Shown here one piece after another: positions 44,170-55,753 of a stretch of 64,000 bases of DNA. How positions within the stretch are numbered: the first letter of the stretch is position 1; the number at the start of each line of letters is the position of its first letter. The stretch is from Ulva prolifera (lineage: Eukaryota > Chlorophyta > Ulvophyceae > Ulvales > Ulvaceae). Below the pieces are notes generated by a model. The model had not been told where the DNA came from, did no database searches, and was given only the letters and a program-made list of their open reading frames with translations. The stretch is from positions 4,646,022 through 4,710,021 of the forward strand of contig CM041202.1 of NCBI GenBank assembly GCA_023078555.1, read 5' to 3'. A program made the translations under genes and the position numbers.

Positions 44170-45650
44170 GTAATGTCAACTTTTTTCTTTGCTCTCTTTT
44201 GTCGATCGATTCGTGTGTCATGTTGGTCCATGTTAGCGCGGCGCGCACAGAAGGTTCTGGAAGCCATGTCTGCACACAAACTTCATCTTGCACAAGCCTG
44301 AGGCCGGACTCGAACCGGCGTCAACTGTAATGGACACTGAACACTCGACCACTCCGTTGCCATGCTCTGTTGCTAGTAGGCATTAGGTATTAAGTTGTAT
44401 ACAACACACAATTGATGCTGCTTCGCTCTCCATATCTCTCCCCCGAGATCCTATTCTCACATTTGTAACCGTCTGCTATGCAAGCTGCTGTCGGCTTATT
44501 CAGCAACCAGTTGTAGGCTGCATCATTGCTGAACGCTGATGGATATTCTAGAACATCCTCAGTGTCAAGACCACGAGCTACGACGGCCTCTACGTTGTAC
44601 ATCAACGGTAGAAAATCCCTAGAAAATTTGGCTCTTTGATGCTTCTCGATGATGGCCATGAGCCGCTGGCCCTGTGGGTCCATCGTCGACATGTTTCAGT
44701 ACAACTTTGCAAGGTTTGTGACAGTCCGGTGACACACTCTAACACGATTCACCGAGTTGTGTTTGCTCGTTTGCTTATCTCATTCATTGACCATTCATCG
44801 CTTGTTCTTCTCGACGGTCTGAACAACGGGCGACATGCTAGCATGGAGCACGCGCGCGGCTCGAATCGATCGCGCGAAATGCGCCACGAAAGTTCGGTTT
44901 CGCGGTAATGTGGACCTTTACGTTATAGTTTTGGCACTTGCTCGCCTTTAGGATCACGCGTAGCTGCCATTAGCTGACGCGCACCCTGTCGGGTTTACGG
45001 TTTACTAAGGGGAGTCGGACGCCCTAGGAAGATTCAGGGTCTGGCTAGGCCGCCTGTTTCTCGCGTATGCCACGTGCTTGTTCGCATTGTCGCCAATCAG
45101 TCCTGGCCTGGTTGTCCATGATATGATGCATGAGCAAGATATCAGAGTCCCGTCACATTGTAGTTATCTCGGGTTTCGCTCACGTTTGATTTTCCTATGT
45201 GCACATTCGCACATCACGCGTGAGTAGGGTTCAAGCCCATGAACCCCGCGGCAATTCGAGTTCAGCCGCGATACCTGGAATATTCTAGTTGCACGACACT
45301 ATGGGTGAACATCAGTGCGTTCAAGGGCCATTTGCAGGTGGCAGCCTTGTCCTAATCATATACATTCCAGTCCCCGAGTGATTCATTCATTGCATTCTGT
45401 CAACGTGTACACCCTACGGTCAGTCTCCGCGCCAGTGCGTGCACAGACCGTCTCTCGCCTCTGCTAGCCGCCATGTCCGTTCGAACAAATTCACGGTCAT
45501 GATTTCACAGCCTTTTAACCCTCCGGAAGCTCCGGACCCAGCTTGGCCAAGGTACCGGCATTGGAGTGCATTCGGGTCGTTGACGTTATCGATTAAGGCG
45601 GCGCCGCTTCGTGCGCCAGCCCATTTGCTACGCGTTTCTTTTGTCAGCTT
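44170..45650 (+). other. Gypsy C internal sequence between insertion 1 and protease, no clear gene
   Basis: This should hold the rest of gag, but no capsid or zinc-knuckle motif was found. A minus-strand frame at 44390-44692 (with KHQRAKFSRDFLPLMYNVEA) has no recognised family. On the minus strand near 44290-44370 lies a tRNA-like 3' half with a perfect T arm (GCCGG-TTCGAGT-CCGGC), but no matching acceptor 5' strand. Confidence 0.4.
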
Positions 45651-45890
45651 GCAATTAGCTGTAAGAAGGCCACCCGCCTTCAAGGGATTTCCAGCTCGAA
45701 CCGCTTCGGCGCAGAGCTTAACAGCCACCAGCTTGGCTATAAGGCCACCCGTCTTGAAGGGTATTCCAGCTCGTACCGCTTCGGCGCAGAGCCTATTCCG
45801 GCTCTCACCACTTGGGTGCAGAGCTTATTCCAGCTCGTACCGCTTCGGCGCAGAGCGTATTCACTCTTAACGCTTAGGCGCAGAGTTTCT
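45651..45890 (+). repeat. Short tandem repeat before the gypsy C protease
   Basis: The motif CAGCTCGTACCGCTTCGGCG followed by CAGAGC recurs, with variants, near 45692, 45770, 45802, 45834 and partly 45865. The spacing is about 32 bp in the last units. The first two units are separated by a longer block containing GGCCACCCG. Confidence 0.75.
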
Positions 45891-45906
45891 TTCATTTTCT
45901 CTGTTT

Positions 45907-47453
45907 GTGCAGCTGATGGGCCGTAAAAAGCCTTGTTTCGTAGCACGCAAACGGGAACCAGCAATTCCGCGCCCAGAATGGGCGCCGCTGGACCCACAGG
46001 ATGATGACCTTTTGGCCTATAAGCCGTCCTTCAGGACAGCAGCATCCTTTGGTACTCGCCTCCTCACTTTCGAATGCACTGTTGCCGGTGCATACGGCCT
46101 AGCTTTGGTTGATTCCGGGGCTTCTGCCTCATTCACTTCATCTGCTTATGCTAAATCTCATGGTGTAAGTGTTCTTGCACGGGATATTCCTCCCGCGCGC
46201 CTGGCTGACGATTCAACACCAAGTGTAGACGGTGTTACACGAGAGGTAAGGTCGCGAATAGGCCCTCTGGCCGTGAAGCAACGTTTTCTGGTGTTAGATA
46301 TGCCTGATTATGATGTCATTTTGGGCTTGGATTTTCTGTCTAAGCATGAACCACAATTGCGCTGGCGCAAACGCTGCATGTTGGTTCATATCAGTGGTGA
46401 ACAACGTTGCATCAAGACCTTTAAGGCCCCTGCATCCCCTGGCATGTGCTGTGATAAAATCGAGCTGTGCAACATTGATACCTTCGCTAATACGCTTGCG
46501 TCAAATGGTGACATTGATCCAGCGCAAGCGTGTGCAGGCGTTGTACTGCCAGAGCAACAGCTCTGCGACCCAGATTTGCCATCAGGCAAAGGAGCTGACC
46601 ATCCCAAGGCTGACCATTGTTGCAGGAATTTGCAGATTTTCTTGAGGCAACGATCCCTGAAGGTCTCCCGCCTATTCGCTACGCCAGTGATGGCTATGTT
46701 ATTGGGCACACCATCGACACCGCGCCCACGGCAAAGCCGTACGCGCGCAACCCGCATCCTTTCACAGAAGATGAAGATGCTGAAATTAAGAGGTACATTT
46801 CCACCTTCCTCGAGAATGGATGGATCGAACCCAGCCTGTCCCCTTGGGCTGTACCCGTGTTATTCGTGCATAAGAAACCTGACCCAGTCACAGGCAAGCG
46901 CTCCTGGCGCATGCGCATTTCATATGTGGCACTCAATGCAAAGGTGCTTAATCGCATTGCTTATGGACTGCCTCGCATCTCTGAATTGCTTGCATGCCTG
47001 TTGAAAGCGAAGTTTTTCTCTAAACTCGACCTGTCGGACGGATTCCATCAAGTCCAGGTCGGAGATGCAGATATATCCAAAACTGCTTTCACTGCTCCAT
47101 ACGGCAAATATGAATTCATCGTTTTGCCGATGGGTCTGTGTTGTGCACCTAGCACATTCCAATGCTTGATAGATGAGACGTTTCGCGAAAATGTTGCGCT
47201 ACTAAGTGGCTGCACTGTTCCGGTTGCGACGTTCATTGCAATCTATCCTGATGATATTTGTATCTTTTCTGTTTCCGAAAAGGAACATTTGATACACCTT
47301 CGCGCTGTTCTGCAATGTCTTAGAGAAGATCATTTATTTGTCAAGCCTTCCAAATGCGAATGGCTGCAGACTACCATTGAGTTCATAGGGCATCTGGTTG
47401 ATGGCTCAGGCCAATTTGTCAATCCCCAGCGTGCTGCAGCATTGCAGCAATAA
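45907..47453 (+). pseudogene. gypsy C protease and reverse transcriptase, one frameshift
   Basis: The first frame carries a retropepsin: ALVDSGASASF (about residue 65) and the later YDVILGLDFL block. Near 46620 the frame shifts by one. The second frame then runs to a stop at 47453 with the complete palm and fingers of reverse transcriptase: SPWAVPVLFVHKK, KLDLSDGFHQV, LPMGLCCAPSTFQ, the catalytic box YPDDI, and FVKPSKCEWL. One shift apart, both domains keep their catalytic residues. Upstream, the polypyrimidine tract and CAG at 45891-45911 look like a splice acceptor, which would fit a spliced gag-pol mRNA. Confidence 0.85.
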
Positions 47454-48376
47454 CCTGTCCCGCAGGACTTGCTACCACTCGCTACAAGGAACATTCGGTC
47501 TCTGACGAGACTACATCGCAGATTATGCGCGCATTCTTGCGCTGCTCATCAATTTGTTACGCAGCGATGTTCCCTAGCGATGGTGGGAGGACGTTGAAGT
47601 AGCTGCTTTTTGCAAAACTGAAGGCCAGCATTCTTGCTGCGCCTGTATTAGCAAGGCCAGATCCCGAATCCCCTTTCCATATACTTTCCGATGCTAGTGA
47701 TTACGCTGTAGGTTCCTCATTGGAGCAGGACACACTCACTGGTCGACGAGCAGTTGCCTTTTCCTCGCATACGTTGGCTGATCGCGAACGCAGGTACCCA
47801 GTGCACGAGCGTGAGCTGTTAGCTGTTGTGTTGGCACTTTGCTTATGGCATCACTATTTGTATGGCTCGGAATTTACAATTACTTGCAGCACTGACCATC
47901 GGCCTCTGCAACACTTCATGTCGCAAGCTAACTTGTCTCCTCGACAGGTCAGATGGCAGCAATTTCTGTAAGAGTTCAATCTGTCGGTTGAATACGTTCC
48001 CGGCTCTGTCAACTCATTTGCTGACGGTTTGTCTAGGCGCGACGACCTGCGTCTTATGCTGGTCGCTTCTTGTGTGCCATAAGACATCGTCCTGTCTGAA
48101 GTTAGAGGGATTGCACACCACCAAGGAAGGTAAGCGCATCATTGCAAGAGCGCGTTCTCCCCGCTACAAAGACTTCAGCTTCAAACACGGATTGGTTTAC
48201 TTTCGTCCGTCGAGGGGCGCATCGACTGTTTGTCCCATTCTTCCGCAACCTGCGTGCCAAATTGCTCCACGATTACCATGACATTGATATAGGTGGTCAT
48301 TTTGGATATGCTAAGACTTATCATGCTCTGACCCAACATTTCTATTGGCCTGATATGTCAGCTGCCGTCCAGGAGT
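47454..48376 (+). pseudogene. gypsy C RNase H and integrase zinc domain, interrupted
   Basis: After a stop and a frame change the RNase H follows: SDASDYAVGSSL and RYPVHERELLAVVLAL, and its tether SPRQVRWQQFL up to about 47970. A further frame carries the start of integrase, LLHDYHDIDIGGHFGYAKTY (first two zinc ligands) and FYWPDM. The coding sequence is cut at 48376 by the left end of the second recombinase element. It resumes at 62118 with the second pair of zinc ligands, C-P-I-C-Q. Confidence 0.85.
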
Positions 48377-48445
48377 GCTATCTTACTTGCCCGACTCGCG
48401 CGTGGCGGGCGTCGGGCTCCCGTTATCCCGTAGGCCCTTAGCCCC

Positions 48446-48868
48446 TTAGCCCTCCAGCCCTGGCCGAAAACATCCGCAGCGTCGCGCGGCGCACCGGTGG
48501 AAGAGATACAGGTCTCTGGTGGTGAGGTAGCGCTGGACGTGCTCTTCGATGTCGTCGGCGGTCGTCCGGCCAGGCCTCGCCGCACCGTCGTAGAACCTCT
48601 GCCCAGGGCTGCTACCAGCCAATGCTCCACCCCCTCCAGATCGATGCCCAGTCGGACGTCCATCTACACCATTGTGGCTGTTGACTAGGTTTTGGGCGGC
48701 GTTTGAGGGATGGAGCGGTCTCGGCGTGTTGACTTCGTACAAAACCAACGCTCGCTCGCTGCGTCCATAACCCACGCGGTCCGATAGGCTGCTATCGTTC
48801 AATAGAACCCCTGCTGATGCAAAGTGCAATCCGCTATGTGGTCGTTTCCGATAATTCCAGACATGCAC
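48446..48868 (-). CDS. Conserved terminal exon of the recombinase element, copy 2
   Basis: The minus-strand frame contains VNTPRPLHPS, a glycine-rich centre, ADDIEEHVQRYLTTRDLYLF and HRCAARRCGCF. It has the same order of motifs as the frame at 30712-31036 in copy 1. The middle is different in the two copies. The function is unknown. Confidence 0.4.
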   Translation of the reverse strand: MHVWNYRKRPHSGLHFASAGVLLNDSSLSDRVGYGRSERALVLYEVNTPRPLHPSNAAQNLVNSHNGVDGRPTGHRSGGGGALAGSSPGQRFYDGAARPGRTTADDIEEHVQRYLTTRDLYLFHRCAARRCGCFRPGLEG

Positions 48869-48998
48869 TTTTCGACAAACTCACAGGTTTCTACTGAGTA
48901 AACTGTGGCGTAGGGGGCCATGCCGGATACGCACCGTTGCCATCTTTGCATTCACTGCGGGAAAGGCACGCGCACGACGGCAGCGCACCATAAATAAC

Positions 48999-49277
48999 TG
49001 CATCAACTATTGCATTCTGGGTAGGGCAAACAGAGCAGCACAGAGCAGCACACATCCAGTGCAACAGCATCAACTGTTGCATTCTGGACAGAACAACGGA
49101 GCAGCACACATCCAGTGCAACAGCATCAACTGTTGCATTCTGGACAGAACAACACAGCAGCACACATCCAGTGCAACAGCATCAACAGTTGCATTCGGGA
49201 CAGAACAACAGAGCAGCACACATCCAGTGCAACAGCATCAACTGTTGCATTCTGGACAGGGCAACAGAGCAGCACCC
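48999..49277. repeat. 56-bp minisatellite with internal hairpin
   Basis: Units start at 49061, 49117, 49173 and 49229 with an exact period of 56 bp; a diverged unit precedes and a partial one follows. Each begins with GCAACAGCATCAACTGTTGC, a 7-bp stem with a 6-base loop (one unit has a changed stem base). It lies between the stop of the recombinase gene and the left end of the element, in the same relative place as the large satellite of copy 1. Confidence 0.9.
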
Positions 49278-49384
49278 CTATACCTTGATCTAGTCACAAG
49301 CGATCATCAACGAATAGCTGATGCTACAGGTTATCATACGTTGCATGAGTGGCAGCCACACCTTCTTGCTGCCGATGATGATGT

Positions 49385-49733
49385 TGTCATAAAAGCTATC
49401 ATACGTGCAGGTCAGGACGCGCAGTCCTTGTTCAGGTCAGGTCAGGACAGCCAACATCTCATACCTGCTGCGCACAGAGGTAGAACCGAGAGATGTTGAA
49501 GGGAAGTGCTAGTACCGGGAAACAGTAAAGAGAATGGTTACAGATCTCAGTGTGCACGAGCTTATATGCACACTGAACAGTCACAGCTACGGCGGGAAAA
49601 CCCTCGCGGGATCTCTCTCACTACATCGAGACAATCTCGGCTGGCGGCTTACCCCTGCACTAGATCCGCGGATCGTTCGTGCATGGGTGCACCTGTCACC
49701 ACACTGCTGCCCGCAGGCTCATGCATTGTGACA
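49385..49733 (-). repeat. 3' LTR of copia D
   Basis: This 349-bp LTR runs TGTCA...TGACA on the plus strand and contains the TATA-like stretch CTTATATGCACA at 49560-49571. Its minus-strand neighbour TATGGGGGAG (49734-49743) is the polypurine tract. Confidence 0.92.
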
Positions 49734-49750
49734 CTCCCCCATAAACCCTG

Positions 49751-50807
49751 CTAAGTCTCCACTAGCTGGAGTTTATTACGAACTTCTTGCAAGGCAGGTC
49801 CGGGCAGCACTTTAGTAAACACATCCGCTAACTGATCAACAGTGCCTACCCATGCTACCTTAAGTTCGTCCATCTGGACATATTCCCGCACTCGCAAGTG
49901 CCGCACACGAATGTGCTTGGATCTGTCAGTGGACACAGCATTAACAGCCAATATGTTGGCACTCTTATTGTCACCCCACAGAGTCGGCTTATGTGGGACG
50001 AGTTTCAAATCGAGAAGCAACTGCTTCACCCACATCAACTCGTTGGCTGTTGCACTCATCGCAATGAGTTCAGCCTCTGTTGTATCCCCAGCCACTATAC
50101 TCTGCTTCTTCGAACGCCAGAGAACACAGTTCCCATACACCCGAATAACCATACCAGACACGCTTTTCAGATCAGCAGAGTTCGCAAAATCTGCATCCGA
50201 ATAAGCCTCTAACAAACACCCGTGTCCCTCAGAGCCTATAAATTTTATTCCTAAATTCTTTGTGGACTGCAGGTATCTCAGAACATGTTGCACGGCAGAC
50301 CAATGTTCCTTTAGACTACTAGACATGTGCCGGGCCAGGGCATGTGCCACATAGCTCAGGTCAGGTCGTGTCACTCCTGCAATATACTGGATGCTTCCTA
50401 CAACACTCATGAACCTGGAATGCTCAGCAGCACTGGCTTTTTCCAGGTCAGGATGCTCTTTCGCACTCCTTAGTTGTTGCCGCGGCACTAAGGGAGTGGG
50501 AGACTTGCGACAGTCAGACATATTGTACTTTTCAAGCAAGTTTCGAATTTTGTTTCGTTGTGTCATGATGATTGTTTTGGCCTTGCGATCACGCATGATC
50601 TCTGTGCCAAGTGCCCATGCAAGTTCACCTAAATCTCTGCCCTCAAATTTTGTGAGAATGATGTCGACAAGTTCTTGTAACCCCGCAGAGCTACTAAATA
50701 TGAACAAGTCATCGACCCATAAGAAAATAAAGCAGCGACCAGATGTTCTGACATACAGTCCGGGATCACTTTGTGCGCACACAAATCCCATCTCAGCTTT
50801 TTTAACC
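49751..50807 (-). CDS. copia D Pol, end of reverse transcriptase and RNase H
   Basis: This minus-strand part of Pol lies downstream of the inverted duplication. It contains GFVCAQSDPGLYV, the catalytic box W-V-D-D-L, the thumb region, and RNase H with AYSDADFANS, SKKQSIVAGDTTEAELIA and LWGDNKSA. It ends with ADVFTKVLPGP and a stop at 49751. These are the normal C-terminal parts of a copia Pol. In the intact ancestor it was continuous with the frame ending near 51246. Confidence 0.9.
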
Positions 50808-51245
50808 CCTGAGCTATGTGGCACATGCCCTGGCCCGGCACATGTCTAGTAGTCTAAAGGAACATTGGTCTGCCGTGCAACATGTTCTGAGATACCTGCA
50901 GTCCACAAAGAATTTAGGAATAAAATTTATAGGCTCTGAGGGACACGGGTGTTTGTTAGAGGCTTATTCGGATGCAGATTTTGCGAACTCTGCTGATCTG
51001 AAAAGCGTGTCTGGTATGGTTATTCGGGTGTATGGGAACTGTGTTCTCTGGCGTTCGAAGAAGCAGAGTATAGTGGCTGGGGATACAACAGAGGCTGAAC
51101 TCATTGCGATGAGTGCAACAGCCAACGAGTTGATGTGGGTGAAGCAGTTGCTTCTCGATTTGAAACTCGTCCCACATAAGCCGACTCTGTGGGGTGACAA
51201 TAAGAGTGCCAACATATTGGCTGTTAATGCTGTGTCCACTGACAG
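49923..51245. repeat. 438-bp inverted duplication inside copia D
   Basis: Sequence 49923-50360 (RNase H region) is repeated in inverted orientation at 50808-51245, with a 447-bp spacer. I saw no difference between the arms. The inverted copy sits exactly between two codons of the reverse transcriptase, with no sign of loss at the site, so it is an added segment. The plus-strand open frame 50818-51339 is only the RNase H read in the inverted arm. Confidence 0.92.
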
Positions 51246-54200
51246 CCCTTTATTAAAGCTTTATGCCACTCGCGAGCAGCTTGCTTCAGGCCATACAGGG
51301 TTTTATGCAATCTCCAGACACGTGCTGTCCCGTCAGTGAAGAACGGGGGCTGTTCAACGAACACTTCTTCTTCTAGCTCGCCATTCAGAAAAGCGCACTG
51401 AATGTCTATGTGCCTAATCTCTAAGTCTTCCTGAGCAGCAACTGACAGCAACACACGCAGTGTCGCATAACTACCGACAGGAGACCAAGTCTCAAAAAAG
51501 TCTACACCTTCTACCTGAGAAAAACCACGAGCTACATATCGTGCCTTATACCGCTGAACCTCGCCAGCAGGCCCACGCTTGATCTTGAGCACCCATTTGC
51601 CCGAGATAGCCCGTTTGCCCGCAGGGAGATAGCACAACCCGAAGGTTCCGTGCTCACCCAGTGCATCTACCTCCTCCTGCATGGCACGCAGCCATGCATC
51701 CCTGTCAGCACTCGCGAGCGCTTCCTTCAAAGAAGGCATATCAGGGTCGGAGGCCTTCTGCTTCCTGGCGGCAGCTGCTCTGCGCGACCCACGACGCTGA
51801 GCATTCTGCTGCTCACCAGACTCCACATGCTGAGGCTTCAGGCCTGCACAGGACACTCCACAGTCAGCCGCGGCTGATGTGTCCTGATCGCAAGCTGAAG
51901 CATCCATAGCAACTACAACTGTTTCACTACTAGCAATGTCAGAGCCCGCAGGCTCATGCATTTGTACAGCTGCTACATCCGCAGCCAATGGAACAAGGCG
52001 TCTGCGTACAAGAGGATTGATTTTAATACGAGGTAAGGCAGCTGGAATGGCCCTCACCTCGTCAGGCAAATCAACCCCAACCGCGGCTGAGGGGTCCGGA
52101 TCCTCTCCCCCTAATTCGGACCCGGTCTCCACCTCATCTGGCTCATCCTCCCAGAAGGGCCTCGGCGCCTCAGCTCCTCGCAAGGGCTGAGCAACTGCCC
52201 CCGCGCCAGATGCTGAGGCCGCTGCCGAATTACTCCCAGAGCGGACCCGCTGAGCCTCCAGATTCTGATGAGCCGCAGCTCTTTCATCATCTGAGACGGT
52301 GTAGTCCATGCGCTGTTCGTCATCGTCGTCATAAATGCCAGGACTGTCATCATCGGACGGATCCTCCATGTCGTCATCAGACGCACTGACAGACATTCGA
52401 ATGGGGAGCGCAACTTCTACACCAGGGTCGTGCAACACAGCATTGCGCGTAACAACATACCGCGCGGTGCGAGAGGGCGTGGCGACAGGATGATACACTT
52501 CGCCGGGAACACGAGGGGGAGCAGGGACGGCAGGTTGAGCAGCAGCTCTGGACATTGCACGCGTGCGATGCAAAGCTGTTCTGGCTATTTCCGGCGTTGC
52601 CCTAGCAGGGTCACGTCGGATAATCTCCGCAGAGGAGCCAGCTCCAAATCGTGGAGAGTACGCAGTAGGATCAGGGTCAGGGTTGTCCTGCCGGAATGTC
52701 ATTTCCATGACAGGAACCCTACCATGGCCAGGGGGGGTGTGAAGCTGGTCACGCAGACGGCGCAACACTCCCCCATCATACGTGTGCTCTGCCGCGAAAG
52801 GAGGCACATCTGCGTCAGTCACACGCTCACCCTCATCGTCCCCCTCGAAAGCAACCGTATAGGAGTTCGCAAACTCCTCAGGTTCCCTCTTGTCCACAAC
52901 GGCGGACGCATCGTACTTGCGTACGTGCCGGATCATCTGATCCGCAGTGCACATCACCTGACGCACAACAAAAACCCTACCCCCAGGAACGTCCTGGGCG
53001 TACACACGCTGCATGCTGGGGCCCAACCCAGCCCCGACCCAGTATGCAGGCACACCCCGCGGGGACAACTTCCGCAGCTTGTCATCCCTAGGGTATGCAT
53101 ACACTTCAACCCCCCATGGACGCTGCTGCCGCAGCAGATCTTGGAACACCTCAACGGAGGTGTCTCGGAAAAAGGCCATATAAGGAATGATATCCTTATC
53201 ACAAGACCGCACCAAAAACTCATCTAATTCTGTTGTCGCAAGCAACTTGTACTTGCGTTTCTCCTCATCCCTCAACTTATCGCGCTCGGCCTTTTTCATA
53301 CGCTTACCCTTCCCCAGGCTCTTTTCAGCTTCGTCAACGTCCGCAGACGCATTGACAGCATGCTGAGCTTTCAGGCCCTTGAGGATGCTCGCCAGTTTGT
53401 CATGGTACAATGCCGATGATGGCGTGAGGTTGTGACCATGGACAACGCTGGCGAGGCATTCTATCCACAGGAACAGAGGCAGGCCGCTCGCGAGCAGCAC
53501 AGCACGGAGTGACTCAAAGGCCACTCCGATCCTCCTCTCGATCATGCCATTACAGCGATGAGCGGCTGTGGGGGTCAAGCGGTGAGTGATGCCACGACGC
53601 TGGAGGTAGAGCTTTAAGGCCGCGACCATAAACTCTCCCCCTTTGTCGGTGTGTAGGATGCGCACACCCGGTTCACCTGGCTTCACCACATTCACCCGAA
53701 TGCGTTCGATAATATAAGAGATCATGGCCGCAGCCTCACTCTTTTTGCGCAGACCTACCACGAAAGTATAACGGGTAAAGGCACACATCACAAACAAAAC
53801 ATATTTCACACCACCAATTCCTACTGGAGAGACAGGACCAGCTAAATCGGCGTGCAGTTGCTCACCAGGCCACTTGGCCTGGCCCATGAGCTCACGATCA
53901 TTTGCAGAGAACTTGCCCGCAGGCACTTTGCCAATTCTGCAGCCGTGACACCGATTCCCCAGTGGCTCGGAATCGACATCCAAATTCAAAAGACCATAAA
54001 ATTCACTGTTGGATTGCATGCGCTTGAGAACCCAATTAGACTGGTGAAAAGACAAGTGTGCTAGAAAAGCAGGCGCCAGCAAGTATGCATCATGCGGGAC
54101 CTCAGCTCCCCCAGCATTGGGTCGCTGCAGGTCAATGGCCGCGACCGCCACATGATGCCACTGCTGTTGATCCTCAACAACTGAGGTCGGACTGCTCTGG

Positions 54201-55753
54201 TTAGACCAGACTACCCCCCTATTGACAGGCGCACCGACGAGAATGGGTTTCGTATCTACCGCCATTTTAAAGGCAAAAACAGGATGACCGTCTACATCTA
54301 GTTCCTGAAATTTGACGTTATCCTCTACGCCGGTAGCCATATCACCCAGACCAGGGACATATAATACATTCCTACGCGTGTCTAGGAACATTTGCTCTGA
54401 TCTAAGACCCATCGTGCTGAGCAAGTTGTACGGACATTCAGGTGCATAGTAAACACCAGGGATTTCCACATCCAGTGGGTGCGTGTTCCCATGCTTGTCC
54501 ACATAAGCACCCAGGTTCACCTGAATGGTTCCCCTACCCATGATAGAAAGCTGCCCTGGTCCCGCGAGATTGGCAACTTTCTGACACGGGCCGTACTCAG
54601 TGAACATTTCCCGATTTCCTACTATATGCATGTCCGACCCACTATCAACAATGATGTTCCACGGCATGGACGCGTCCGGCTGTGGATACTTGGCAGGCAT
54701 TTCAATAGTGCAAACATCTCTGGCCGCAGCCTGTTTGCGTTGGGGGCAGTTCGCACGCAAATGTCCCTTCTTCTTGCAGAAGAAACAGGTCCTGGTCTCC
54801 TCGCGAGGAGCCTGGCCAGCTGCGAGAGCAGCGACCACAGGGCCGTCACCACGGTGCTGCTTGCGCCAGCCATGGCCTGGTTTGCCCGCGGGCGCCCCAG
54901 ACCTAGCCTGCAGCGACCGCTGTTGTTTGAGCAAATCGGCATGCTCAGTCAAACGGGCTATTATCACATGAGGGGAGGAGTGTTGAACTTCGCCGCGCAC
55001 AGCGTTGAACTCTTCCCCCACCTCTAACAGTTTCAATCGAAGCCATCGCTGGCCCACATCGGCACCTAGTGCCTCCAGTTGAGTGTACACACTCATCACC
55101 TCACCACAATATGTCGCGACATCTTTATTGTGTTGTGACAAAGAATTGAACCGACTCCACAGTCTGTGGATCTCGGCTTCAGTGCTAGGTCTGTACTTGG
55201 CAGTCAAGTAAGACCATGCTTCACACAAATGTGACATGCGATAGACAGTCGTCCTATCCGCGTCAGGCAAAGACATTAGGACCTGTGTCCTCGCCCTAGC
55301 ATGAACACGCTGTTCGTCCGCAGACGGTGCGTGCTGCAACAAATGATCTAACTCGAACTGACCTAACCACAAAAAGACTTTCTGTTCGTACGCAACGAAA
55401 CTTTCAGTCTTGTAATTCCAATCAGGCAATTTCCCTTTAGTCAAATCAGGTTCGCTACGTCCGTGAGATGCGCGCAGCGCCTCGGTTAACGTCTCGAGTG
55501 ATATGAGTGACTCAGCGTGACCAAGATCGTCCACAGCATGAGAGGAAAAAGGCACCTGTTGACTGCTCTGCCCAGTGTGGGAAGAGGGTCGTGGCCGGAC
55601 AATTCGGCCGCCCCGGAGCAACATACCCGCAGGCTGTTCTCCGTCAGGGAGCTGCTGGTCAGCGTCCCTGTCGACGAGAGGCTGCTGGTCAGCATCGTCA
55701 CGCCTCTCTTCGCGAAGAGAGTTGGCGTTGGAGTTTGCGTTCGAGAGAGACAT
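51246..55753 (-). CDS. copia D Gag-Pol polyprotein, main part
   Basis: About 1,500 codons run without a stop. The N-terminal gag core (residues about 100-260: GKLPDWNYKTESFVAYEQKV, MSHLCEAWSYLTAKYRPSTE) is followed by the zinc knuckle CFFCKKKGHLRANC near residue 325. A retropepsin with IIVDSGSDMHIVGN lies near 370. Integrase (about 580-800) has the zinc ligands H...H...CHGC and the catalytic residues in HADLAG, HTDKGGEF and GMIERR. A long acidic linker follows. Reverse transcriptase starts (WVLKIKRG, YKARYVARGFSQ, FETWSPV, DIQCAFLNGELEEEV, LHKTLYGLKQ) and stops at the inverted duplication. The ATG at 55753 follows a 300-bp leader. Apart from the duplication the element looks recently functional. 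Confidence 0.92.

Noticed and set aside
44280-44372. Minus-strand tRNA gene
   Set aside because: Only the T arm folds perfectly. The acceptor and anticodon stems do not pair, so it is at most a tRNA-derived fragment.
50818-51339. Plus-strand gene for an RNase H-like protein
   Set aside because: It is the inverted arm of the duplication inside copia D, a copy of 49923-50360 with no promoter or start of its own.
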